NCBI GenBank assembly: GCA_001460835.1
Contig: CYKH01000397.1
Span: 44,659-108,658 of the forward strand
Length of the DNA: 64,000 nucleotides
Direction: 5' to 3'
Source: Bodo saltans
Lineage: Eukaryota > Euglenozoa > Kinetoplastea > Eubodonida > Bodonidae
Shown here in pieces: positions 21,002 through 30,603 of this stretch. Position 1 is the first letter of the stretch, and each line of letters begins with the position of its first letter. A model generated the notes under the pieces. The model saw only the letters and a program-made list of their open reading frames with translations, did not search any database and was not told the origin of the DNA. A program made the translations under genes and the position numbers.

Positions 21002-21499
21002 GCGCGCGTCAGAATACAGTACAAGTACATTACGTAGAAAAAAAATGTTTTGCGTTCTTTTTTCACAAAATTCTTGCATTCTTCATCCCGCATCCCGGTA
21101 AGCATGTGTACTCCTTCATCTTTCTTTGTTGTGCAACAGGAGGGAAGTCAACGCTTCGCGATAGTGTTGGCAGTCCATTCAAAGGGTTAAACAAAGAAAT
21201 CGCAAATTGGTCACACAACTTTCTAAAGAAGGGCTGCTGTTGAACATTCACTGCAGCAACGTGTGAGCACAAACGAAGGAGAAATACTTGGAGCTACGAG
21301 CAGTTATCTATTGTTTAGTTTAGTAAACTCAAAAACGAGTGAGCGTGAATTTGTTGGGCGGTCAAAACATCGCCATTTCCCAACACTTACAGCGAGGAGT
21401 GGCATTTTTTTCGAATTTCTCTCTCGCACATCAACCGATACGTCTTAGCACACAATCAATACGCATTCCCATCGACCTAAGCGCCACATCAAAAAGCAT
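21002..21499. other. Intergenic spacer with splice and polyadenylation signals
   Basis: No supported gene. The spacer holds several T-rich and pyrimidine tracts (around 21047-21063 and 21405-21425) followed by AGs, as expected for coupled polyadenylation and trans-splicing. The ORFs here use non-ATG starts and show no domain. Confidence 0.5.
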
Positions 21500-24400
21500 A
21501 TGGCAGAATTGAAATCGGAATCAGATCGCCCACCAACAGCAACGATCCCCGATGGCTTGCCGAGAATATCCGCAGTGCAGAATTATTCAATCCTTTCACA
21601 GAATTCTGATGGCACACGGTCTGCCCGAACGCCATTGATGGGCAGTGGCCGTGCCATTCTAGAAGCCGCCGCGCTGTCGAGTGGTGGATTTAGCTTTAGT
21701 TTTAGAGGCACGGGAGGAGCGCTAGGATCTGGTCCCCTTGCAGCCTCAACCGATTCTCCGAACCGTGCAGGTGATAGCCCGCTCCTTTCCAACGCCTCTG
21801 TCGTTGCTCTGGGGCCTAGTTGTGCGATGTACTCACCCTTACTCACAGACCGCAGGAGTGGCGGCAGCGGTGGCGGCACACCACGAGTGACCAGAGCCGC
21901 TGCACCTGCGTTTCAACCACAGTTTAGCAATACGTCACTAACAAAAGCATTATCCACGTCTCCTATTCCACTCGAACCGACGGATATTCTTGAAGTCAAC
22001 AAATCACTGAATCGATCGTTCCATGCTACACCAGTGATCGAAAGTCAAAATATAGACAAGGTGACGCTTGTACATAAGCGCCAAAAGCTCTTGAATGACA
22101 AGTACATCCTTTACCCTCGGCAAGAGCTTGGTAGAGGTTCATACGGTAAAGTTGTTTTGTGTTACAGTCTCGAAGATCATGCTCACTTCGCAGCAAAGAT
22201 CTTTCAAAGAAATTTCCTGCGGAAGGTAGGCCTTGGCGCCAATAGCGCACTGCTTCGAATTCATGTGGAATTGGAAATCTTGAAGCGACTTCGTCACGAC
22301 AACATCATTGCACTCCATGAGTTTATCGATGATGGTGTCTCACCAAAGCTGTACATGATCTTTGAGCTTGCCGCTTATGGCGAAGTGTTGAAGATGACGC
22401 CGCAAGGTCAACTCGCTGAGGGGGAAGAACCACTCCCTGAGCGTGAAGTTCGTCGCGTTGTCGACTCGGTGGTGAAGGCACTTTCCTTCGCTCATGAGCG
22501 TGGCGTTGCGCACAGAGATGTCAAACCAGAAAATATCTTGATTACGTCGACGCATGCAGTCAAGTTGGCAGATTTTGGTGCTGCAATCGCTGATGTCGCG
22601 GATGGCGACACCGTCAACCGTGGCGGTAGCGTTGCGTTTCTGCCACCAGAGCTGTTAGCAAAAGAAATGGTCTTGTCACGCGCCACAAGCAATGTCAGTC
22701 GCATACTGCCACGAGCCGCCAGCTCTCGGGGCTCGGCCGTGTGGAAAACGACTCTTTCTCTCGAAGGCCCGCAGTCATTTCCACGGTCTCAAGGGTTATC
22801 ATCGCAGCCCCTACTGGACCACATTGAGTGCGCCGACGACTCGTCATTCATCACGTCGTTGCACACCCCTGGGACAGTTTCATATCGCACGGACTCATCC
22901 CTAGGAAACCAATTCCGTCAGATTAGCAGCATAAGCGCCACCAGTAGCAACGCATGGGTGGCGCCTAACACTAGCAGCAGTGGTGTGTTTCACCCAGGTT
23001 TTGAACTCCCGTCCGTGCGCCCGACAGAGCCCCATTCTCACGGAGACGCTGGGCCTCTCAGCGCAGAGAGCTCCATGAGCATGCAGGCATTTACCTCCGA
23101 GGACACTCCGCTGCGGGGTGGAGCAACGTCTTCGGCAGGCATTGTGGTTGGAAATCTTGTCGATTTCTTCAAAGCTGATGTGTGGTCACTAGGTATCACT
23201 ACATTCTTCCTTCTTTTTGGAAAACTTCCATGGAAGCGAGCAAGAGATGGGCCAAGCCTATCTGAGGATATTTTGGATCACCCGGACCCCTTCTACGAAA
23301 TACTGAATGACTCACTGTGTGACTCAGACGATGATGACAACACCACCCTCTCCAACTCACCAATGGAGCCATCATTGGCTGTGTCAACCCCTACCAAAGG
23401 ACCCGACGAGCTTTTCGAAGACCTTGATCGAACCTCAAGGCCTCTCCTTGTCAGTACCGCCGTCCCTCATGGCGAATCGTTTTCGGGAGCCAGTCGAACA
23501 AGCACTCAGTTGTTCCGGCATGGGTCATGCGCAAATCACGTGGTGCAAACACCAGACAATCACTCATTGCCAAGTATCTCGGTGCAAAATGCCTCATGGG
23601 CTGGTTCCCTCGTGACTCTCGAACGTACAGAGAGCCAGACCGTCGATGATCCCAAGTATCTTGGGAGTCGCAAGAAGTCCGACCCCTCCTCGGCACGCCG
23701 CAATAGACGACGAACGCCAAGATCCATCGAATCCCTTGGGGTCTCAAGTGTTTGTATCGACTTTATTCGACAATGCCTTTCCACGGATCCTCACCACCGC
23801 CCCACGGCGAGAGAGCTGGAAGATCACGTGTGGTTCCAGCAGCAACCAACGCAGCGGCGAGAGACACAATTACCAGACCCCGACGTCATGCCAACATTCT
23901 CCGTTCCGCCTCCGCTGATCGCGTCGCCATACAAAGAGACGTCATCCACAAAAGAGACAGCGCAAGTGAGCGTACGAGTATTAGCCCATGGAGAAGAGCG
24001 CGATGTGCCAAGCGACCTCCAAGAACTACTCAAGGCGAAAATTGGCCCGTCCAACAAGCGACTCATTCCTTTGACATTCTTTGATGCGAGCCCTCCCACG
24101 CTCTCCCTTCAAGATCCCTCCATCGGCAGCAGCACCGGGTGGTCATCACCAAACTCACAGTTTGTTTCGCCTATCCTTGGGATGGGAAGTGCCCTGCTGG
24201 TGCCAGGGCAACGACGCAGCAAAGATGATTCTGTGATCTTTACTGCCTTCCCAAGCACTCAGCAGCCCACTGCGAGAAGAGATTCCACCAGGCCGTCGAA
24301 CAGCGTCGTCTCAGGTGATGGCAACCAGAATCCCACCACACCTAAGAAACACAATTCTGTGGTCACACCTGGAGTGACTCTGCGGCACGTCGATTGCGTT

Positions 24401-24721
24401 GCGATTGAAGCCTCGGGAGCGACGCCTTACGGCCAGCGCGCCTCGTGGAGCGCCAACGCCTTGTGGAGTGGAGGATTCGCGCAGCCGACATTGAATAACT
24501 TTATCGGGGATAAAGTACGATCGCCTTCCTCTCCCAACAAGAGCGGGAAGGGAGCGATGATGGTGCAGCAGCACCCGCCTGCGGCCGAGGGGCTTTCAAA
24601 AGATAGTGGAGGAGCTGGGGTGAACAGCACTCGAAGAATAACGTTGCGTGATCTTGTTCAGGAATCGAACGAAGGCCCTGTCACATCAGATATGAAGCAT
24701 GTTAGCTCCGGTCCTCTGTGA
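21500..24721 (+). CDS. Ser/Thr protein kinase with large insertions (CAMKK/SNF1-kinase-kinase-like)
   Basis: The 1073-residue protein contains a complete catalytic core: the Gly loop GRGSYG (211-216), Lys233 in FAAKIF, HRDVKPEN with the catalytic Asp at 339, and DFG at 358-360. These are followed by GSVAFLPPE near residue 382. The core is then interrupted by about 155 extra residues, rich in Ser, before ADVWSLGITTFFLLFGKLPW (near 560). A second insertion of about 160 residues precedes the final subdomain (FIRQCLSTDPHHRPT, near 765). The activation segment and GKLPW resemble CaMKK/SAK1-type kinases that activate AMPK/SNF1; this subfamily call is inference. The flanks (1-200 and 790-1073) are Ser/Pro-rich and probably disordered. 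All catalytic residues are present, so activity is expected. Confidence 0.85.
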   Translation: MAELKSESDRPPTATIPDGLPRISAVQNYSILSQNSDGTRSARTPLMGSGRAILEAAALSSGGFSFSFRGTGGALGSGPLAASTDSPNRAGDSPLLSNASVVALGPSCAMYSPLLTDRRSGGSGGGTPRVTRAAAPAFQPQFSNTSLTKALSTSPIPLEPTDILEVNKSLNRSFHATPVIESQNIDKVTLVHKRQKLLNDKYILYPRQELGRGSYGKVVLCYSLEDHAHFAAKIFQRNFLRKVGLGANSALLRIHVELEILKRLRHDNIIALHEFIDDGVSPKLYMIFELAAYGEVLKMTPQGQLAEGEEPLPEREVRRVVDSVVKALSFAHERGVAHRDVKPENILITSTHAVKLADFGAAIADVADGDTVNRGGSVAFLPPELLAKEMVLSRATSNVSRILPRAASSRGSAVWKTTLSLEGPQSFPRSQGLSSQPLLDHIECADDSSFITSLHTPGTVSYRTDSSLGNQFRQISSISATSSNAWVAPNTSSSGVFHPGFELPSVRPTEPHSHGDAGPLSAESSMSMQAFTSEDTPLRGGATSSAGIVVGNLVDFFKADVWSLGITTFFLLFGKLPWKRARDGPSLSEDILDHPDPFYEILNDSLCDSDDDDNTTLSNSPMEPSLAVSTPTKGPDELFEDLDRTSRPLLVSTAVPHGESFSGASRTSTQLFRHGSCANHVVQTPDNHSLPSISVQNASWAGSLVTLERTESQTVDDPKYLGSRKKSDPSSARRNRRRTPRSIESLGVSSVCIDFIRQCLSTDPHHRPTARELEDHVWFQQQPTQRRETQLPDPDVMPTFSVPPPLIASPYKETSSTKETAQVSVRVLAHGEERDVPSDLQELLKAKIGPSNKRLIPLTFFDASPPTLSLQDPSIGSSTGWSSPNSQFVSPILGMGSALLVPGQRRSKDDSVIFTAFPSTQQPTARRDSTRPSNSVVSGDGNQNPTTPKKHNSVVTPGVTLRHVDCVAIEASGATPYGQRASWSANALWSGGFAQPTLNNFIGDKVRSPSSPNKSGKGAMMVQQHPPAAEGLSKDSGGAGVNSTRRITLRDLVQESNEGPVTSDMKHVSSGPL

Positions 24722-25078
24722 CGGTGCCCTCGCGTGGATGATAGGAGATTTTTCTACTTTTTTCGCACACCTGATGCCTTAGCAAATGCCCACACTCAGA
24801 TGATTCAACTCTGCTTACGTTTTCCTTTTTTTTGATTCCCTACCTGCTTTAAGGAGCTTCAAGTTGATACGCATCAGTGGCCTCAACTAACGAAGCACAG
24901 TGTCCTTTTTGTTCACGTGTGTGCTGCTTTCCCGCTTGATCGATCTTAAACGACACAGCTCAATCTATTTGCATTGTTGTTTTTTCCCCTAGCGATTACG
25001 ATTGATCTTCAACTCCTTGGCTTTATGTTTGTTGTGTTTTTTTTTTTTTAAAAGCAGAAACGCACTCAACAGTGGCTG
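24722..25078. other. Intergenic spacer, pyrimidine-rich
   Basis: No gene seen. Long T runs (for example 25037-25049) precede AGs at 25053-25057, the likely acceptor for the RPC11 gene. Confidence 0.5.
25027..25057 (+). promoter_or_regulatory. Candidate trans-splice acceptor for RPC11
   Basis: A near-pure T tract is followed by AGs at 25053-25054 and 25056-25057, about 22 bases before the ATG at 25079. Confidence 0.45.
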
Positions 25079-25432
25079 ATGTATTTCTGCCCGTTTTGTG
25101 GCACTCTACTGCAGCTCGGCCGAGCTGAGCTCTTTCAATTCTTCTGTTCCACATGTACGTACGTTGTTCCAGTGACGAGTGCACTGACCCGATCCTACGA
25201 TTTCTCGCATGAGAACAAGAAGCCCGATGGTGATGACGCTTTTCTTGCCGCATCCTCGTCAGTGGCCGGTGCTGAAGGATCACAAGTCACAAGCATTCGT
25301 TGTGGCTCCGACGGAGGCGAGTGCGATGGAGAAAAGGCTCAATTTATCCAAATTCAAATGCGCTCTGCCGATGAGCCCCCGACAACCTTCTTTAAGTGCA
25401 CCACGTGCGGTTATCAGTGGAGATCTGATTGA
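25079..25432 (+). CDS. RPC11: RNA polymerase III subunit RPC11/RPC10 (POLR3K)
   Basis: This small Pol III subunit provides RNA cleavage and helps termination and reinitiation. The 117-residue length is close to human POLR3K (108). The N-terminal zinc ribbon reads MYFCPFCGTLL then CSTCTYV. The C-terminal TFIIS-like ribbon carries the diagnostic QMRSADEPPTTFFKCTTCG, including the RSADEP loop whose acidic pair promotes cleavage. Oddly, the first knuckle of the C-terminal ribbon is CGSDGGEC, a CX6C spacing instead of the usual CX2C. I checked this in the DNA and it is not a frame error. The start is the only ATG that keeps the first CPFC knuckle. Confidence 0.93.
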   Translation: MYFCPFCGTLLQLGRAELFQFFCSTCTYVVPVTSALTRSYDFSHENKKPDGDDAFLAASSSVAGAEGSQVTSIRCGSDGGECDGEKAQFIQIQMRSADEPPTTFFKCTTCGYQWRSD

Positions 25433-25619
25433 CCTCTCAGAAGGAGTGTCCTCATTGTTGTTGTTTTTTCTTTTTTTTTCACGTATGGCACACGCAATTC
25501 ACTTTCTTTTTGCGTACGATTTCAGAGGTGCTTGTTGGCTGATTTCATTTATTTTTTTCACCTTTCTTGTGTTCAAACGAATTACCGCAGCTTCAAAACA
25601 TTAAACAAAACGCACAGTC

Positions 25620-26627
25620 ATGATCCCATCGAGCACAAAGCACTACCCTGGAAGAAAAACACAACTTCCCCCATCAAACGCACCTCTCAGATCGGTGACC
25701 ATTAGTGCGGCCACGATCCCAGATGCCTCCATCGACTACGTGTCACTAGGCAGCCGCGAGCCTGCCGATGGCCGCTACGTATCTCTTGTGCGCAGCAACT
25801 TTCAGCACAGAGCTGTCCAGTCATCTGGTGAGCAGTTGGTAGAGCCGATGTCTGCTGAGCAAATCACAATCGAAAAGCAGCAACGAACGTTACAAAACCG
25901 TGAGCGCCAGTACTACCTTGGTCCCCCTGGCGATGACGACGAATTGTCACGATTCATGAACACCACTCCCTCCATTGGAAGAGGGACCCCATCGCCCGCC
26001 TTGCTGTCACGCTCCCAATGTGGAACCCCGCCAGTGTCCTCGTACAACCCCGAAGAGGTTCGCAAGAACGCTGGAGCGATGCGTCAGTGCCATGTGTTTG
26101 TCAGCTCAAAAGATCAGCAAGGATGGAAAGATGGCAGTGCGTCAACGATGAGGAGTGATATTGGCAAAAATGTAGCAACGGCAAACGTTATCTCCGTGCA
26201 AGATCGTACGAAACTGCGAGACGCTCAACGATCCACCCACTTTGCTCTCGGTTTCAATTCTGACCCAGTCACCAGTGAAGCGCGGGGTCAATTCCGAGGA
26301 GAGCCAGCTGCTCGACTGCATGCCCTGCGGCTAGCAAACTCCACTCTTCAGCTTGGAATGTCCTCGGTGGATGTGAAGGACACTCTGCAATCCCTGAAAC
26401 AGGTGGATTTCAAGCCAACAAACGACGCCATTCGAGAAATGCGAGATGAGAAGACGCGCCATGCCTTGGCGGGCACCAATCGCAACGTTGTGAACGCCGA
26501 GACCGATAGCCTTGTGCTTGGATACGCTGAGCACAAGCCCGGTGGTGCAGACAAGAATTCACTGTATCGCGTGTCCTTTACACCAGTGCATTTTGAACCC
26601 AGTCCCCATCGAGCCTCGCGCCAATAA
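25620..26627 (+). CDS. Hypothetical protein, possible microtubule inner protein
   Basis: The 335-residue product is basic, polar and without membrane segments or catalytic motifs. The C-terminal half has three imperfect units built on S-x-h-x-LG followed some 15-20 residues later by F (STHFALGFNSDP, NSTLQLGMSSVD, TDSLVLGYAEHK). SHF-LG motifs of this kind occur in axonemal microtubule inner proteins of the SAXO/TEX45 type, so a flagellar doublet-lumen role is a reasonable guess, but it rests on a short pattern. The first ATG is at 25620 after a pyrimidine-rich spacer. Confidence 0.65.
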   Translation: MIPSSTKHYPGRKTQLPPSNAPLRSVTISAATIPDASIDYVSLGSREPADGRYVSLVRSNFQHRAVQSSGEQLVEPMSAEQITIEKQQRTLQNRERQYYLGPPGDDDELSRFMNTTPSIGRGTPSPALLSRSQCGTPPVSSYNPEEVRKNAGAMRQCHVFVSSKDQQGWKDGSASTMRSDIGKNVATANVISVQDRTKLRDAQRSTHFALGFNSDPVTSEARGQFRGEPAARLHALRLANSTLQLGMSSVDVKDTLQSLKQVDFKPTNDAIREMRDEKTRHALAGTNRNVVNAETDSLVLGYAEHKPGGADKNSLYRVSFTPVHFEPSPHRASRQ

Positions 26628-27232
26628 CACCGATCGCAGCACAAAATTGTGTAACTGTAAAGTACTCTTTTTGTTCCCCCAAAAAAAAGATGTTCTTCCT
26701 ATGAGATCTCTCAACCATGTCAAGCAAACAACAAAAGAAAAGGTTCCAGATCTCAACGCTAAGTAGAATCGGAAGGCCACCTCTTATTTCAACTAACATT
26801 GTCGATCAAGTGACAGGCACATTGCTTCTCTACTTGCGTTTTTGTTTTTGTTCTCTCTCGCTGTTTTACTCAGTTGATAGTTGCTTCACCGTAAGGCCGT
26901 AAGCACTACCAAGTCAACGTTTCGAACACACAAAAACCCTAAGCATCAAATCTTTACAACACGCCAAGAGCTTTGCTCGTCGTGCTTCCACATTGTTAAC
27001 GTAGGAGAAGCTCGCACAGCACTCAACCCTTGGACTTCATTCGTAGGAACATATTCCTGCTACAAACCACAGAAGAAAGATCCTCAGTGACGAAGCTATA
27101 TCGGACGGTGTGGATACGACAACTCCTTGTTTGTTTCGCCCTCCGACAGCACCTATTCAACACCCAAAGTCATCGTATTTATACACCACAGCTTTACTTT
27201 GACCATCACTTTACCGTTTACACACACTTCAT
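26628..27232. other. Intergenic spacer (605 bp)
   Basis: No gene supported. It contains T-rich tracts (26825-26860) and an A run near 26680-26690. Small ORFs here have no coding character. Confidence 0.45.
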
Positions 27233-28744
27233 ATGCAGTCAAGTCTCAACCACAGCGTCGGCCCCTTTGAGGGTCCACCGCCTCCGTCGTACATGAACAC
27301 TGCGTCGTTTCCCGTCGCTCAGCCCCCGCCGAGCCCCATGATGCAGCAGCATTCCCGTGAAGACATGCTGGAAGGGCGCATCTTAGCACTGACCAAAGAG
27401 AACGAACGCCTAAAGTTAGAATCAAACCTCGGCAAGAGCCACAGTCGCACTAGTAGTATGGGAGGCTTCCCCTCAATGAAATTACCTGCGTACCCGTCGG
27501 AAGGTCCCTCAACGCCGATTCTTACCGGCACCCATCGCCGATCTGAGGACGATATGCTCAACATGAGCAATTCCCAACCCATCCACACGGACCACCTTGC
27601 CGCGTCCCCAGGAGGAGATCCACGGTACAATCAGTTGCTCAATGAATACCGTCGAGTGTGCCACGAATTGTCCTCCCGGAATAGTAGCAGCTGGCGAGGA
27701 GGGAGCAGTGGATCGCACGTCCCACCGCCGATGCCTCCTCTGAATGGCGACTTCGGTCCAAATGCAGTCGCTTATTGGCATCAAGCCGCTGCAGGCTCTT
27801 CTTCTCATGGCGGGGGGCACTCGCCCCCTCAGAGCCAGCCTCAGGTCGTGTCAACCCCAACCATTCCTACACCAAGCTCCCCCGCTCCCCAGTCCCCCAA
27901 AATTCTCCCCCAGGCATCCCCCACAACCAAAGGGCCTTCCAAACTCTCTGCGCCACCCGCTAGCACACAGCCTGTGAAGAAAGTCAGCAAGAAACAGCAA
28001 GAGATCAATGCCGAGAATATGTCCAAAGACGCGTATATTACGTACCTTGAGCGCCTTATTCAGAATAAGGATGAAATGCTTGCCAAGTACGAAGGCACTG
28101 GTCCAGAGACACTAGACAGTGCTGTTCAAGCAACGGTGCGCACGACAATTGCCCGCACTCAAACAGAACATGATTCAGAAGAACAGCACGAAGGCGGCGA
28201 CGCGAGTAGCTCGTCTAGTGCCGCTGACGTGGACCCCACCTACGTGGATGGAAAAAGCCTGTTGCTGGACGCTCACCAAATGTTGACAGTAAGTGGTTTC
28301 ACCACTTTACGTCCTTTGACGCTGCAGCTTGTCGCAGACCCTGCACTTACCCTCGTCGGCAGTGGTGCTGGAGGAGCAGGTGGGGCAAGTCCTCAGCCAC
28401 GGTGGCAGCACCGTCCGTACGGTGGCCTCTCAGGAAGCAAGAAGCGTTCTTCGATTCCTGGGTTAGGAAACAGTGCTGAGGGGACGCCGATGATGGTCGA
28501 TCTTGTCGACGTCTCAGCACCATCAGGTAGTTTACGGTGGGCAGACGAGCCCTGTGACTTGGATTTAGCCCCTCCCACGCCACACTTGGACCGCCGAAAT
28601 GCGTCTCTTACTGGGGCAGGTGCGTCGACTAGTAGCCTTCGGGCGGATTCCCAGAGCAATCTCTCTGCCTCTAGGGGCGGTGGTGCAGCATGGCGAGGTG
28701 GTAGCAGGACTGCTGCTCGTGGCAGCGTTGCACAAACACTGTAG
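27233..28744 (+). CDS. Hypothetical Pro/Ser-rich protein with short coiled coil
   Basis: The 503-residue product is dominated by Pro, Ser and Gly (for example GPPPPSYM and PTPSSPAPQSPK) and is probably largely disordered. Two helical stretches stand out: residues ~48-65 (EGRILALTKENERLKLES, a heptad-like coiled coil) and ~255-285 (INAENMSKDAYITYLERLI). The C-terminus is Gly/Arg/Ser-rich. I recognise no family. A scaffold or cytoskeletal role is possible but unsupported. The ATG at 27233 is the first in frame. Confidence 0.65.
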   Translation: MQSSLNHSVGPFEGPPPPSYMNTASFPVAQPPPSPMMQQHSREDMLEGRILALTKENERLKLESNLGKSHSRTSSMGGFPSMKLPAYPSEGPSTPILTGTHRRSEDDMLNMSNSQPIHTDHLAASPGGDPRYNQLLNEYRRVCHELSSRNSSSWRGGSSGSHVPPPMPPLNGDFGPNAVAYWHQAAAGSSSHGGGHSPPQSQPQVVSTPTIPTPSSPAPQSPKILPQASPTTKGPSKLSAPPASTQPVKKVSKKQQEINAENMSKDAYITYLERLIQNKDEMLAKYEGTGPETLDSAVQATVRTTIARTQTEHDSEEQHEGGDASSSSSAADVDPTYVDGKSLLLDAHQMLTVSGFTTLRPLTLQLVADPALTLVGSGAGGAGGASPQPRWQHRPYGGLSGSKKRSSIPGLGNSAEGTPMMVDLVDVSAPSGSLRWADEPCDLDLAPPTPHLDRRNASLTGAGASTSSLRADSQSNLSASRGGGAAWRGGSRTAARGSVAQTL

Positions 28745-30045
28745 CACTTTCTAGGTGAAATCCACGCTCTCTCCCCAGAAACTTTTTGAGAACGTCAAGT
28801 AAGGACAACGATGAGAGTGTTGAGTGGAACCGATTCCTTCGTTTCGACTCCTCTGTGATTTATTAGTGTGATTCTTCAGGTGGACTTCATCGCGCTTTCA
28901 GTCGCACAGAAAAAGAAACACTTGCGTACCTTTCTGTTTTCTCGTTGACAAGACAACCGACTTGATCTGTTGCGTCCCTTCCACATCCTCCCTCAATTTG
29001 TTTACGTCATTTTGGCGCGTGTTGATTTCTACTTTGGCGTTTTCCGTTTTTTGTTTTCCTTTCGAACCCTCTCAACTTTGCTTTTGGCGTATTCAAAAAA
29101 AAAAATCAAACTTTTCAATGTGCGAGAAAGGGAACATGAATATTGCCGAGAAGTCACTCTTGCGACTGCGGTTTAACCCTCTCCTTGAACATAGAAGAAC
29201 AAACAATCAGAAGTCCAGCGTGCATTCGATGGACCCCAAATTCTTTTTATTGCGAGTGTTGGAGTCGGGTCAACTCCCAAAAAAAATTGCTGTTCGTTGC
29301 GTTCTCAATATCCACCCCGTTGGTGGGTGTGTATGGCGACGACTATCATTTGATATTGTGCTTTCTTGTTTTTCGACCTGCTACTGCGTGCAATGACTTG
29401 GCTGATTGGGTATGATGAACTGCATGTGTGTGGTGAGGTGTGATTGCGCCGAAGGCAACCACATTCCCCAAAAAAAAAAACTCTACCAACGAAACCAAAG
29501 AAAAAAAGTTGCCAATGACACCGACGTCAAGACATAACCTGCAAGAAGAAAAAAAAGAGGGAGTTTGTGTTTTCCCCTCCTTCACTGCGCCGTGTTGTTT
29601 TATCTTACTTTCTTTAGTTTCGCACGACCTGCTACTGCGTGCAATGACTTGGCTGATTGGGTATGATGAACTGCATGTGTGTGGTGAGGTGTGATTGCGC
29701 CGAAGGCAACCACATTCCCCAAAAAAAAAAACTCTACCAACGAAACCAAAGAAAAAAAGTTGCCAATGACACCGACGTCAAGACATAACCTGCAAGAAGA
29801 AAAAAAAGAGGGAGTTTGTGTTTTCCCCTCCTTCACTGCGCCGTGTTGTTTTATCTTACTTTCTTTAGTTTCGCAATTTTATCGCAGCAACCAAGCGACA
29901 CCACTTCTTCGATAGTTTCGTGCTCCTCACGGTGCCCTTTTCCTCATTTCTTTTTCTTTGCTCAATATTCTACTTCCATCTAAAGGCACAAGCCCCAAAA
30001 CGCGCAAATACACACACACACACATCAAAACACGATTTTCTCACA
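28745..30045. other. Long intergenic spacer containing a 251-bp tandem duplication
   Basis: About 1.3 kb without a convincing gene. T- and A-rich tracts are frequent. Small ORFs on both strands lie mostly in the duplicated segment and show no protein signature. Confidence 0.5.
29374..29875 (+). repeat. Perfect 251-bp tandem direct duplication
   Basis: Copies at 29374-29624 and 29625-29875 abut directly and appear identical base for base, including internal A runs. It lies wholly in the intergenic spacer. Confidence 0.92.
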
Positions 30046-30603
30046 ATGGGAGTTGAAATTCACTACAGCAACGAGTCTTCCGACCTCAACAACCAATGCG
30101 AAGCGCTCAACACGCCCCCGCGCCTCTCTCCTCGCTCCAGTTTTACTGTGAAGTGGGAGGGCGACGCATATCAGCATAACCCGTACGTTGCGGCCGGTAC
30201 CCAAGAAGCTGCGCGCCATCTCGGTCTGCGCAACTTCCAGTGCGTTGAGACCTTCAACTGCGGTGGGCGCACTCACCTGCACATCCAGTTCTCCGATGGA
30301 GAACATGCTAGCTTTACATTCAGCGGGCGCAACGAAACCACTGGCGTATTGAAGTTAGTTGGACGCGTCCCGTTGAGCGAAGAGCGCATTGTCACCCACG
30401 AATGCGCTACGACCCCCGGCAAGTGGCGCAACACCGCGATTCGCGTGCTGTTGCAAGATATCCTCGAGACGGGCGCCCTCCGCGTTGCTTGCGTGAAGGT
30501 TAGCTCGTCCTCGGTGGAGTGCCTTTTGTCGGCGGAGGAACGACCCATGTTCCTCGATGGAAAGCGTACTCCTATCCTTCGTTTGGGTGCAAAGAACATC
30601 TAA
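30046..30603 (+). CDS. Hypothetical protein, 185 aa
   Basis: The ATG at 30046 starts MGVEIHYSNESSD; the open frame extends upstream only through a hydrophobic, non-ATG stretch within the 5' UTR. The protein is mixed alpha/beta in appearance and hydrophilic, with no signal peptide, membrane segment or recognised motif. The composition is ordinary for a cytosolic folded protein. Codon use (GC-rich third positions) resembles that of the well-expressed genes here. Function unknown. Confidence 0.7.
   Translation: MGVEIHYSNESSDLNNQCEALNTPPRLSPRSSFTVKWEGDAYQHNPYVAAGTQEAARHLGLRNFQCVETFNCGGRTHLHIQFSDGEHASFTFSGRNETTGVLKLVGRVPLSEERIVTHECATTPGKWRNTAIRVLLQDILETGALRVACVKVSSSSVECLLSAEERPMFLDGKRTPILRLGAKNI

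Noticed and set aside
28962-29396. Plus-strand ORF of 144 codons in the spacer
   Set aside because: Non-ATG start, hydrophobic Phe/Ser/Cys composition from T-rich spacer sequence, and no domain.
29346-29836. Two nearly identical minus-strand ORFs of about 79 codons
   Set aside because: They are mirror products of the 251-bp duplication in a spacer, with poly-Phe/Leu from A runs and no independent support.
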